Both the position numbers and the translations under genes were made by a program. A model generated the notes under the pieces. The model was not told where the DNA came from. It saw only the letters and a program-made list of their open reading frames with translations, and ran no database searches. Positions 21,982-33,103 of a stretch of 64,000 nucleotides of DNA are shown here, piece after piece. Location: the NCBI GenBank assembly GCA_029876055.1, contig CM056874.1:7068001-7132000 (forward strand), written 5' to 3'. The number at the start of each line of letters is the position of its first letter. Position 1 is the stretch's first letter. This DNA is from Madurella fahalii (lineage: Eukaryota > Ascomycota > Sordariomycetes > Sordariales).

Positions 21982-24360
21982 CTATCTGCCCTCTAAAGCG
22001 ACGGCTGCTCTCTCTAAAAAGGCGTTGAACTCCTTGATCTGCCTCAACGCACCTCCTCCGTCACTCCTGGTACACGCCTGATCGGCCACGCGGCTGATCA
22101 GCAGTTCCAGGTTTGCCAAGTCTGCCTTCTTCTGCTCCGTTGGGGACAGTTCGGAAGCAGCCTGGCCTTTCTCCACTGCTAGATCGATATCATGCATTGC
22201 CGATGAGAGGGATATGTGACGCTTGGACATGTTAGTATTCTTCAAACCAGGGACAGGGCTTGCTCGATAGTAAACTCACCAAAGCCTCCTTGCTCTCAGC
22301 CTCGTGCCTGATTCTTATTGCGTCCATGCGCAGCGCCACCTGCTCTCTCTCGGCACGGACGCGCAGGATCTCATCCCGCAGAGCAAGCTTCTCCTTTTGG
22401 GCGGCACGTACCCTCTTGCGTAGCGCATGCAGCGTATCCAGGGCGATTGTCTAGAGCCAGAGTCAGCTTTTTATAACACAAACCACGGCCGTCCCGAGAC
22501 TTACATGCTCCAAAAGCCGTGTCCGCAGCTCCTCTTGAAAAGCTTCTAGCGCACGGTACATCGTTTTTTGCTCCCGCCTAGTCGCCGCGTCCTCAGCCGC
22601 CCTTGCCCGCTCCTCCAGCTTCGTCATGTACGCTTCAATGAGCTCCTCACACAGCTTCGAGAGGACGTCAACTGCGTTGACGCCGCCTCGGTTCGCAAAC
22701 GGGATTTCGGCATTGAGGAGGTCAGTATCCAGCTCGCCGTCTCCCTCCGCTACGTCTCCCGTGCGCGGCTGCTTTGTGAAGCGCTGCACAGTCACCGGGA
22801 CAGACCCAGTCTCCCTTCCTTCTTCTTCTTCCTCTTGGGCGGATGTGCTCTTTTCCTTTGCCTGTTTCTTCGGTCTGTTTCTCGGTTTTGCTTTCTGAGC
22901 CTGGGGCTGGGGTTGAGGCTTCGGTTGTGGTTTGCTTGTCCTGGCCTTCTTTGCAGGTTGTTGCTGCTGCGCAGGACTAGCAGGGTCCCTTCTCCGACGG
23001 CGCTTCAATGCCGGCGATTCCTCAACTAATCCAGAGCTCAACTCGGGTGAGGGAGCGGGCAGACTTCGGCGGGGACGTTTCCTTCCCAACCGTTGCGCCG
23101 CCTCTTTCTCACCAACCTCTTCCGCCTCCTCAGGCTCTTGTTCCTCTTCCACTTCATCCTCATTTTCCACCCCTTCATCGTCACCACCCGGGCCGGTCAG
23201 CCCGTCAACCTCCTCCTCCTCCTCCTCCTCCTCTTCCGCTACTTCTTCCTCTACCTCTTCCTCCACCTCTTCCTCCTCTTCCACCGCCCCTAATCTCTCC
23301 ACCTCTCCCACCGTCTCGGCCACCTCACTCTCCGCCACGCTACTGCTCCGCCCGGAAGACAGCCTCGCACTACTCCTCCTCCCCACCCCTCTCCCGGGGC
23401 CCGAACCAGCCGTTGCCGCAGACTCAGCCGACATCCTCGCCGCCCTCCTCGTCGCCACCCGCCTCTCGATAGGCGACGAGTTCCCCATCATCATCGCCTG
23501 CTGCGTGCTCTCGTCATCGTCCAGCCCGTCCAGGACCTTCTGCAGCAGGGTACTGGACCCGACCACCGGGGTCGCCGCGCTCATGCGCAGCGGGCGGCGG
23601 CGGCCGCTGCCGGGCGCGTCGGTGGGGCTCTCGGCGACTTCTTCCTCCATTTGCCGTGCCGGTGGGGACGAGGGATCGAAGGAGAGGCGTTTTGTGGCCG
23701 AGATTACGCTTGAGAGGGGCCCGCGTTGCCGTTGTTGGCGGGTGGCGGTTGAGGCAGTAGTTATTGTTGTGACTGTTGTTGTTGTTGTTGTTGTTGGGTG
23801 GAGGGGTGGGGCGTCTTCCATGTGTTCGTCTTCGCCTTCTTCTGGTTGTCCGGCTTCGTCTTCGTCCATCCGCTCGCCTTCGTCATTTTGCTCTTGGAAG
23901 GCGGATTGTTGTAAGCGCCCTCCGACGGTGGGCGGACTCATTGCTGGCGGTACCAACGGCGCGGCCGCTGGTTGTGCTGGCGGCGGACTTCTCTGGGACG
24001 CATCGCGATCTAGGTGTTTCCGTTTTGCAGATGTGTTGGAGGTTGGTCGTGTCGTCGTCGGGGCTGGAGCTGGGTCTGGGTCTAGGCCCGGAATAGGCGG
24101 TGGTGATGGCTCGGCGATAGGGGGCGCTTCGGGTTCATCGAGGCCTTCTGCGACGGGAATGACGAAACCGAAATCGATCTCTCCGACGTTGTGTCTCCTA
24201 ATCTGGCGTCAATTGGCATGTTCCCGGAGGTGGGCGATGCGAAGGTGTTCTCACCCGGCCCCGCGCATGCGATCCCGCATGCGTTCCTGTCCTGCCTCAT
24301 GTTATCATTCATGTGGACGAGCATGGGCAATTGGGATATGTGAAACATACTAGTTGCCAT
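21982..24360 (-). CDS. AME1: Inner kinetochore protein AME1/CENP-U-like, 716 aa
   Basis: Five exons: 24360-24351 (10 bases), 24291-24255, 24197-22505, 22450-22280 and 22221-21982. All four introns are 54-59 bases with good donors (GTATGT, GTGAGA, GTAAGT, GTGAGT), and every join keeps frame. The spliced N-terminus MATRQERMRDRMRGAG matches the basic start of fungal Ame1 proteins (family recognised from memory, not searched). A disordered middle follows, with Thr and long Glu runs and Lys/Pro basic stretches. The segment NRGGVNAVDVLSKLCEELIEAY (about residues 525-546) leads into a C-terminal coiled coil (about 550-650). Ame1 with Okp1 (COMA) links centromeric chromatin to the Mis12 complex. The last acceptor (AAG) is the weakest; an alternative 15 bases upstream is in frame. 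Confidence 0.72.
23210..23289. repeat. CTC/TCC-type trinucleotide repeat (poly-Glu)
   Basis: An imperfect CTC/TCT repeat which, read on the minus strand, encodes the Glu-rich run of the AME1-like protein. It is pyrimidine-rich on the + strand. Confidence 0.8.
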
Positions 24361-24989
24361 TATGTTTTATCTGGACAGGATCTCCAAGAGGACCATCACG
24401 ACTCTTGGATCCTGGCATTGCATGGGTATTAAGCTACCTCTTGTCTCTCTTGGTGGGGAGGTTGCAGTACCTTGAGAGCTGACGCGCCCCGGGACACGAG
24501 ACGCGACGTTCCCCGACAGCGATGAGCGACGTGCCCCACTCATTAGTGGGTGGCCGCCCAAGTGCCAAGGCCTGATCGCTGTTGCTTGAACACCTGATAT
24601 AACCCCAACCCTGATAAGCAGGTCCACTTGGCCCAGCCAGCTGGGCTTAGGTAAGGCACATGCCTACGTAGCAGTGGCCCTTCCTGTCGGGGCAACCTGA
24701 AGCTCCTCCCCGTTGCCGTCCTGACCAACGCGCAACTCGGCAGCCATTCAGCCCCGTTGTCGTCCTGCGCCTCGTGGCTCTTGGTACCCTAAGGCATTTT
24801 TCACCAACAAGGCGTCGCCTCAACTCTCACACCTCCATATACCCGTCTATTCGCTCTGTCCCAAGCGGGCGCCGCGCGAGTGATGCAATCATAACCCACC
24901 ACAGGTTCCTCCTCTGCGGTCCCGACCCGACGGAACTTTCGACACCCACATACTCGCATACTTTGGCGCGAGCGCCGCTATAATACACC
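24361..24989. promoter_or_regulatory. Divergent intergenic region AME1 / ERD2
   Basis: These 629 bases between two start codons must hold both promoters. A perfect 6-base inverted repeat with a 4-base loop (CCCACT..AGTGGG) lies at 24535-24550. No gene is supported. Confidence 0.5.
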
Positions 24990-26279
24990 ATGTCTTGGAA
25001 TGTGAGTCGGCCATGGTTATGTTGCTCCTGCTATCGATCAGGGCGATTAACGGCGCCGATAGTTCTTCCGGATGGCGGCCGACCTGTCGCACATCACGGC
25101 CAAATGCATCCTCATCTTCTCCATCCACCGAAACCGAAGTGCTGAGGGTCCGTGTTTTCAATTTCTCACCCTATCCCGGTATTCCAACGACTCAATAATT
25201 GCTGATACTCGATGTTACCAGGCGTCTCCCTCCTGACACAGCTCTTCTACGCCCTGGTTTTCGTCACCCGCTACACGGACCTATTTAGCGAACCTTTCCC
25301 ATGGAACTACTTCTTCAAGATCTTTTACCTGCTCTCGTCCTTCTACACAATCGGCATCATGCGCTTCGTCTACCCACGCACGCGCGAGCGTGAGGTGGCC
25401 TGGAAGTTGGCAGCCCTAATTCTAGCTGGGTCCCTGATTCTCTCCCCCTTCGTCATGCTCATCTTTGAGTCGTCTGACGACTGGAGTTTCCGCGAGGTAC
25501 AGCCCCCTTTCCCGCGATAACCCTTATAGAGTGAAAAGCGTTCTAACGATGCCCGCCAGTGGCTCTGGGCCTTCTCTCAAGTCCTCGAGTCGGTCTGCGT
25601 CCTCCCGCAACTCCTCCTCCTCCGCCAGACCACCGTCCCCACCGTCATCACCTCCTTCTACATCGTCTTCCTGGGCGCCTACCGCGGCCTCTACCTCGTC
25701 AATTGGATTATCCGCGGGCTCGACACAAACGGTAAGGGCCCCAACCCCGTCTCCGTCATCTTCGGCATCATCCAGACGGCCCTCTACCTCGACTTCGCTT
25801 GGGTCTACTGGACCCGCCAGCGCGTCAAGCTGCGAAACGGCGGCGTCGTCGACGCCGACGACCTGCGCAGAGGTTGGCTCTTAAACCGCATCTTCGGGCA
25901 CAAAAACTTCAACCAGGACGGCGAGGTCGACGACGAGGAGAGTGCCCCCGCCCTGGGCGGCATCGGCGGCAACGGCAGGCGGAACAACGGTCCGCGCGCA
26001 AAGTGGGGGTCCCGCGGCATCTCGATCAGTGCCGACGAGGGCACGTTGGACCACGAGGCGCACGAGCAGTCGCTCGAGGAGCACGGCGTGACGGACGCCG
26101 TGGACCCCGACGCCAAGATGCGCGACCCGGATGAGCTGGCCAGGGCGCTCGACGAGGACGACGATCTCGATGCGCCCCAGACGAGCAAGAAGCAGGCGTC
26201 GTCGTCGTATAGCGACGCGGCAGGGGAGCCGAGCGGCGTCAGCGGCGTCCGGAATGGGGACGAGTGGGATGATGACTGA
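24990..26279 (+). CDS. ERD2: ER lumen protein-retaining receptor Erd2, 363 aa
   Basis: Four exons: 24990-25001, 25063-25147, 25222-25496 and 25560-26279. The first holds only MSWN; the second donor (GTCCGT) is weak but required by frame. The protein is the seven-helix receptor that returns HDEL/KDEL-tagged chaperones from the Golgi to the ER in COPI vesicles. Clear family segments are FFRMAADLSHITAKCILIF, SLLTQLFYALVFVTRYTDLF, WNYFFKIFYLLSSFYT, TTVPTVITSFYIVFLGAYRGLY and LDFAWVYWTRQRVKL. The core ends near residue 212, where yeast Erd2 ends. Here about 150 further residues follow, Gly/Asn-rich and then strongly acidic, ending DEWDDD. The promoter is shared with AME1. Confidence 0.96.
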
Positions 26280-26929
26280 GCGGCGAGAAGATTCATTCAT
26301 GCACACGCACTGCTGGGATTAACGAGATAGGAGGCATGGTTTTATACTCTGGTTGGTTTGGGTCGTTTGTATGTGTGTCTCCATTGCATTGCTCGGAAGA
26401 TCCGAGCATGAAGGTCCATTCAAGTGGTGTTTTGGTGTTGGGACTGGACTAAGAATGGGGACGTATCACTCATGAATAAAGTATGAGAAAGCTGGGCTGT
26501 ACTGTATGTATGTTGATATACCTGGGACGTACAAATATGAATGGAAGCATTGCAAAACAGGGATAGATGGGTTCCATCATTGAAGGTTTCCTGAAATGAA
26601 AACAATATAGACATCTCCGGTCTTTGTTAGAGGACCAGCTTCAATCATTATGTCCAATCTGGGTTGTTTTGTTCGAACCCGGAGAGCAAATAATCCGATC
26701 CACATCTCATATCTACCTTCTCAATGCTTGTAATGCAGCCATGGGGCTCAAAACTGGCAGGAGAAAACAAAGATCAGAAAAATCAGGGGCCGAATCAAAC
26801 AGTCAGATATGCAATACATTGAACTCAGTCTCGGCCTATCCTATACATGCATCATCGATTTGCTTTAACTTGGACAGTTACTCTTCCCCCGCAATCAAAC
26901 CAAGGCACATCATTGCCTTCTCAGCAAAT
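26280..26929. other. Convergent 3' region ERD2 / NUP159
   Basis: This region lies between facing stop codons. An AATAAA at 26475-26480, 196 bases past the ERD2 stop, is a good poly(A)-signal candidate. No gene is seen. Confidence 0.55.
26475..26480 (+). terminator. Candidate poly(A) signal of ERD2
   Basis: An AATAAA hexamer in the 3' region, 196 bases downstream of the ERD2 stop. This is a normal distance for a fungal 3' UTR. Confidence 0.4.
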
Positions 26930-29900
26930 TCAATCATCGTCCCTCAACCGCGCAACATTCGGTCCCGCCCTCTGCAAGCTCGCCCTCAGCATCTGCAGCG
27001 TCGCCTTCCTCTTGGCGTCCCTCGCGCGAACCGCCCTCTTCTCCTCGTCGGTATACATGCTCATCTTCTTCCTCTGCGGGGTCCCAGGGGTACCGGGGGT
27101 GGGTGTGCCCCTCGCGCCCATCACCGAGATAGCAAGCGACATGGACATTGAATCTCTCTTCCGGTGCTGCTGCTGCTGCTGCTGCTGCTGTTCAGGCGTC
27201 ATGAGCAACGACCTCCTATTATTGGCTCCTCTTTGTGGCGTGTTGGGTGACATCGGGAACGGCGAGCCTTCGCGCTCACGCCCAGGAGTACCGTTCGGTC
27301 CCACAGAACCCAACCGCAGCCGGCGCATCTGGTTTTCGAGCACGTCGATATCCCCGCTGCGCTTCTCAACCATGCCCGTCATCTTATTAATAGTACGCAT
27401 GACAGCTTCGACGGTGGGGACGGGCGCCTTCCCAGACGCACCGCCGGCAGAGGCCATTTTGGCCTTGAGCATCGTCAAGGCGCTTTCAGCATCGGCAAGC
27501 AAGCTCAAGAAGCTCGTATAAGACCTGCGCAGCTCATTCTGCTGCGCTGTCTGCTCAGCGCTGAGAGGTAGGGATTTCGCGACCGAGATCTGCTCCGGGT
27601 CGATGTGCAAGTTGATGACCTTGCGCATATCCTCCTCCTTGGCGCGGAGTCTCGTAAGGTCTTTCGCCAGGCTCTGGATTGCGGCGCTGGTGCCGCTGAC
27701 GTCTTGGATGCGGCCATTCTCGAGGGCCTTGGTCAATTCTCCTTCGACTAACATGCCGAGATCCTCCGCTTCCACCAGCACCCAGTCATCCGGGTGCTCG
27801 AGATCCTCGGGTCGGCGTCCGCCCTCTGCGAACTGTGTTGTGTGGCCGAGGATAAAAGATTGTAGCGATCGCGAATTAAGACCCAGCCGGTCAATCATAC
27901 GGTTGATGTCTCTCCATAACGTTTCGCAGGCTGCTGGGACTTCTTCGCGGCCCGACCTCTCCAAGGCTTGGAGCTTCGAATCGACAGCGAGAAACTCGTG
28001 CATCCGCAGGGATGGCTCGACCTCAGATTGCAGAATCTGCTGAATCCCTTCGTCTTCTGGGTCAACAAGCACATGCTGCTCTGCTTCCAGCTTGGCTGCC
28101 TGCTTCCGTTGCGCTTGCACGTTCGGGTCAACGGAAGGCGACGCTCGTTGGCTGGCAGCAAATCCGAGGCTTGACTGTGTAGGCAGTGGTTTTCGACCCA
28201 GGAGTTGTGAAACGACTCCTGGGGCACTGAAGGACCGAGGCGGTTCGGTAGGTCTGAGGATACTGCTCCGTTGAGGACCGCCGCGCATCGGGCTGGGCGA
28301 CCGGGGACTCTGCGGTACCGTTTTCGGGAACAGGGGTGGCGGTTGTCGAATCTCACCGAATAATGGGCGCGGCTGCTCCGCCTCAGAGCGGGAGATAGTT
28401 GAGAACGCGCTCCCCGCCATTCCGCCAAAGGAGCTGTGGGGTGTGATCCCAGGGGTGTGGGTTCCAAACCCGGCCGTCGGGCTGAGGTCCTTGGCGACAT
28501 CAATGCCGCTGCCTTCGCTGGCAGCTTCCGAGCTTTCTTCACCCTCTCCAGCCTCTTCACTCTCTCCAGCCTCCTCGGAAAACCCTTCTTCATCGGCGCT
28601 GTCGGGCACGGCTGGCAGAGTATCCTGGGGCGGGGGGGCTTCTTTGGCAAGCGGTTTTGTTTCTTTGGTCTCGGGTTTAGACGGCGATGCCGAATGTTGC
28701 GGTGTTTTATCGAATAATTTGGCCTCGTCCGCCTTCGAAGGCAAAGGTTTGCTCGGAAAGGCAGGTGGCAAAGGAGCATCTTCTGGTTTTGTTGGCGCCT
28801 TGGAGACTGTTTCTGGTGAGTATTCTGATCCTGAAGACGATGAACTCAGGTGGAAGACCGCCTTACTAATGGGGTCTGGAGGGAGAGGTGCCTCGGGAAT
28901 CTTGGACAGATTTTCCTTGTCCTCATCTTCCTGCTTGATCTTTGGCGTATCAAAAATTGAAGAGGCCGGCTTGGGTTTCGACAGCTCAGTAGAGGGCTTA
29001 GGGGTCCCGAAGATGCTAGAGAATCCGGCGGATGGGGCAGGCTTGGAACCAAAGAGGCTGGATCCACCCGCAGGAGATGCAGTTTTGAAGTCAAACCTCT
29101 GGGGAGCCGGCGTGGTGGTCGGAGTCGTAGACTCGCGGGCGAAGACAGACTTGGGTTTCTCCTCTGGAGGCGGTGTGGTGCTCTTCATTTCCTCCTCCTT
29201 GGATTCAGGGACAGCTGGCTGCTTGGCTGCATCATCCAGTGAAAGTCCGAACCCGCTTCCGAACAGGGACTTGCCGGCACCTTCCTTTGGCTTTTCATCA
29301 GTACTAACCGCAGAGGTGTCTGCTTTGAATGTTGATCCGAGAACAAAAGGAGATGACCCGAGGCCGGGCTTGTCGCTTTTGGCACTTGGAGGGGGGAAAG
29401 CCGTGTCGGTATCCATTGAAATCTCCGGCGCCTTAGACGCAAAGGCACTGCCAGTCTTGGAACCGAAGATGCTCGACCCACCAGGAGAACCGCCTAGGGA
29501 CCCAAAGCCTCCTTTGCCGGCAAAACCGGCGAACCCCCCAGATGCAGGTACACCGCCAGCACCGCTGCCGAAAACCTTACCGGGACTCGATCCTGAGCTG
29601 GCGAACCCCCCAGATGCAGTTGCACCGCTACCAAAAACTTTACCGGGGCTCGATCCTGAGCCGGAAAACCCAGGTTGGCCAAAGGCTGGTGCAGCGGCGT
29701 TTGTCGACCCTGATGTCCAAGCCGACACTTTGTTTCCCAGCCCTATTGTAGTAGGCTGACCAAAGGCGGGAGCTACCTGATGGGTTCCGAAAAAGGACGT
29801 ACCGAACGCTGTGGTGGCTGGTGCATTTCCCGCCGGCTTGTTGCCAAAAGAACTTGAACCGAACGTTGGAGTTGTAGACGAACCTCCAAAAGCCGGAGCG

Positions 29901-31497
29901 ACAGCGGGGGGGTTTCCAAATGCCGGGGCTTTGTTAGCGGGAGATCCGAACGCAGTGGAGCCCGAAGTGGCCGGCAATTGAGCCGAAAAGGCCGGGGCGA
30001 CGGTGTCGCCAGCAGCGATTCCCGGGTACGTCGTCCCTGAACGGATCGACTCGTTGTAGACGATCCACCATGATGACAAAACGCCCTCATTATTGAGCAC
30101 CCACAGACCCGGCAAAGGCCCAGGTGACAGCTCAATCTCGTCAGTGGGGATAGGCTTATACACTTTGTCCTTGCTGGACAAGTCAAGCGCAGTTCCAACA
30201 GGGTATGTGTCTGTCAAATCCTCGCTCATTGGCAGCTGTGCGCGCTTTGAATCGTCAGCCAGTTCAGTCGTTGTGAAGACGTTTGTGATGGAATCCGCTG
30301 GCTTGTCACTCGCCAAAGGCGTCTTGGATCGAGATAACAGCCCGATGCTCTCGGTAGCGGTTGATGAGACAAGAAGAAGATCCTGGAGGTTCGGAGGGAA
30401 GTCCTTGAGCCTCAGAACGGTATGGTGCGGGACTTTGTCAGATACAAAGGGCTCGACTGGATCGGTAAGCTTCTGGAAAGTGAACGTGGGCGTCCCCCCA
30501 GCTGGTTGTTGCCGAGTGATGATATGGTAAACTGACGGTTCTTGACCGTTCGTTGGGTTATGGACAGTGAGGAACACATGGTTCTCCAGCCATGTGACCG
30601 AGGCAACTGCCATCAAGTCAGCGTAAGTAGGTACGACAGGAACCGGTAAAAACCTACCGTGGTAATCGCCCAGATTTGGTGGTTTGGGGATGTGGCCTTT
30701 TTCTACACCGTCTGGGGTCATCTGATAGATAGACCCATCCGCCATGCCGGCAACCAGCTGCTTGCCTTTTGTGCTCCACGAAGCACAGCTGACCTGCGAG
30801 CGCAGCACTGGTCCATTTGCACCCTGTACGAGTTTTCGCTCAGCCAAGTTTGCCATGAAGAGGTTGCCATTATTTGTGACAATCGCGCAGAAGCCACCCG
30901 ACTCGGGCATCGGATTGGGAACCAGAGCTCGCAGAGTTTCACCATTTGTGCTGAGCTCGAAAGCAGACTGTGTACCCCCTTGAACAAGCGCTTGAACGTC
31001 GTACACTGCGAGACCGCCGCCTGTCTCTGCCGAGAGAACGAGGTACTGCTCGTCTGCCGTGAAGGCGAGCTGCGAGATCCGAACGGGGAGCGGCACCTTG
31101 GCCTCCGGATTGAACGGCCGGACTTCACTATCGCCATTCTTCTCGCCCTGAAATGCTTTCCGTACTGACTCGGTCGAAGCAATGTGAACCGCATCGGGAC
31201 CAGCAGCAGCGACCAGGCCCTTGCGCGAGGCGATGCTCATAAGCGAAGCGGTGGGAGCCGGCGCGGGAGACCACTTCGCGGTTAGTTGAACTTTCGCTTC
31301 GCCAGCAATCGAGAGAAATCCGAGGCCCTACCAATTCGTTGTCAGCAGTGGCAACCAAGAGCCAGCAAAAAAAGTAGGAAGCTGAATCGAACCTCTGTCT
31401 GGATAACCTCAAGATCACCGCCCTGCGTCACTCCTCCCAGCCCGCCGCCGGTAGCACCCATCATGGCGTTGTTAACATTCCCAAAGCTGAAGGCCAT
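26930..31497 (-). CDS. NUP159: FG nucleoporin Nup159 (Nup214-like), 1483 aa
   Basis: Three exons: 31497-31393, 31327-30658 and 30606-26930. The second intron (30657-30607) is 51 bases and stop-free; I call it from its GTAGGT donor, GCTGAC branch and CAG acceptor, and because splicing joins GDYH to VASVTWLENHVFL as in the family. The N-terminal 400 or so residues form the beta-propeller that binds the mRNA-export helicase Dbp5. An FG-repeat region follows (about 415-760) with roughly 20 FG motifs (PAFG, VFGSG, SIFG, SLFG). A Pro/Ser/Glu-rich linker and a C-terminal coiled coil (about 1090-1370) complete it; the coiled coil anchors the Nup82-Nsp1 complex on the cytoplasmic face. The tail has a CAG-coded Gln run and a basic end. 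The promoter is shared with PUP1. Confidence 0.93.
27169..27191. repeat. TGC trinucleotide repeat (poly-Gln in NUP159)
   Basis: A run of (CTG/TGC) units which on the minus strand encodes eight Gln near the Nup159 C-terminus. Confidence 0.85.
29529..29663. repeat. Tandem duplication inside the NUP159 FG region
   Basis: Two adjacent units (29529-29600 and 29601-29663) begin with the same 18-base sequence and share most of the rest. Each encodes a copy of SGSSPGKVFGSGA. The first unit carries a 9-base in-frame insertion relative to the second. This is a recent expansion of an FG module. Confidence 0.75.
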
Positions 31498-32208
31498 AGC
31501 TGCCGCAGATGTTTCCGTCCTCAGAGACAGGACTCGAGCTTCAGAAGTGAGATCTTTTCATTGGCGGGCGGTGTTACGGCGGGAGAAACGCAGGGTTTTC
31601 CGCAGCCAAGGTATCGGTCGAGTAGGAGTTGTATGACGGCCAGACGATAGTGATGGTGCCGGGATGTAATTGGCCAAGGGAACTCTGATTTACAACATGC
31701 GTTCCTCCCAAGCTCCGCAGACGAAGACAGAGTGGCGTTGCGCAGGTAATTTCTAGGCAAGATGGTGATTCCCGTTACTAGCTCAACAAAGCAGACGCGA
31801 CCCACGATTTTTCTGCCTGCCGCCGCTCTGCGATGCCAAAACCCAGCGCATCCCTGTCACATCAAAACTGCTACTCTTTCGGGCTAGCTTCTGTCACGTG
31901 TGGGGGAGCTTGGGCCAGCTCCAAAACCCGGCCAAAGTGGGCTGTAGCGTCGGTCGGGTGTGGAGTCAGGCAGCACCCCCCAGCGCGTCTCCAGGAGCTC
32001 GCCTTGTGCCCGCCGCCTGTCGTTCAGTGCGGGAAGGCAGCTCTAGCCTCGTCATCAGCTCCCGCCAACGCCCACCAGCAACCACCACCAAACTCCACCA
32101 AGCGAACCGCTCCCCCGGCGAAATCAACACCACCTCAGCGCCAATTACACCGAAAGCCTTGAACGAGATCCATCGATCGCTTGGCGCAGAGACGATAGAA
32201 AACACATA
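31498..32208. promoter_or_regulatory. Divergent promoter NUP159 / PUP1
   Basis: A 711-base bidirectional promoter region. It contains a palindromic CACGTG at 31895-31900. I saw no clear proteasome-type (Rpn4) element. No gene is present. Confidence 0.55.
31895..31900. promoter_or_regulatory. CACGTG E-box
   Basis: A perfect CACGTG palindrome in the shared NUP159/PUP1 promoter, 309 bases before the PUP1 ATG. Such sites bind bHLH factors of the Cbf1/Pho4/SreA-helix type in fungi; use here is inferred. Confidence 0.4.
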
Positions 32209-33103
32209 ATGCCGGGCTTCGACTTCTCCAATTACAACCGCAATGCGGCGCTACACGCTCGGGGTGTGCCGCTGCCCAAGGCGACCAGCACAGGGACGAC
32301 GATCGTGGGGTGCATATACGATGGCGGTGTTGTGGTGAGTCGGATCCTGTCTCGGGCCGCAGCACTCCCATTAGGACATGTTCCCTAACCTAACCGCCTC
32401 CGCCCCGCAGATCGCCGCCGACACACGAGCAACTTCAGGCCCTATCGTCGCCGACAAGAACTGCGAGAAGCTGCACTACATCGCCCCCAATATCTGGTGC
32501 GCCGGCGCCGGCACGGCTGCCGACACCGAGTTCACAACCGCCATCATCAGCTCCAACCTCGAGCTGCACTCCCTCTCGACGGGCCGCAAGCCCCGCGTCG
32601 TCACCTGCATGACGATGCTCAAGCAGCACCTGTTCCGGTACCAAGGCTACGTGGGCGCGTACCTGGTCGTCGCGGGCGTCGACCCCACGGGCACGCACCT
32701 GTTCACGGTGCACGCGCACGGGTCGACGGACAAGCTGCCCTACGTGACGATGGGCTCCGGTTCGCTGGCGGCCATGTCCGTCTTCGAGACGCAGTGGAAA
32801 CCGCAGCTGACGCGCGACGAGGCGGTCAAGCTGTGCGCCGACGCCATCGAGGCGGGCATCTGGAACGACCTGGGCTCGGGCAGCAACGTCGACGTGGCCG
32901 TCATCACGGCCGAGAAGACGACGCTCATGCGCAACTACATCAAGCCCAACGAGCGCACGCAAAAGCTCAAGAGCTACGCCTTTGACAAGGGCACCACCGC
33001 CGTGCTCAACGAGAAGATTATCCGCAAGGAGGAGATTGGCAAGTACGTGAGCGTGCTGGAACTGACGGAAGAGAGCGACGACAAGATGGAGGTGGACACA
33101 TAG
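32209..33103 (+). CDS. PUP1: 20S proteasome subunit beta-2 (Pup1), 272 aa
   Basis: Two exons, 32209-32334 and 32411-33103, with a 76-base intron (GTGAGT..CAG). The subunit carries the trypsin-like activity of the proteasome core. A 29-residue propeptide ends ...STG, and the mature chain begins TTIVG, with Thr30 as the catalytic Thr1. Counting from it, Asp17 (in IAADTRAT) and Lys33 (in DKNCEKL) are at the exact catalytic positions. GSGSLAAMSVFE and the segment SNVDVAVI match the fold. A C-terminal arm (about 230-272) is typical of beta-2 and ends in an acidic tail. The length agrees with yeast Pup1 (261). It is divergent from NUP159. Confidence 0.97.

Noticed and set aside
22932..24353. 473-codon plus-strand frame
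   Set aside because: It is the antisense of the AME1 exon 3; Ser/Pro runs mirror the Glu/Lys repeats of the real gene.
28443..29759. 438-codon plus-strand frame
   Set aside because: Antisense of the NUP159 FG region; composition follows from the repeats on the other strand.
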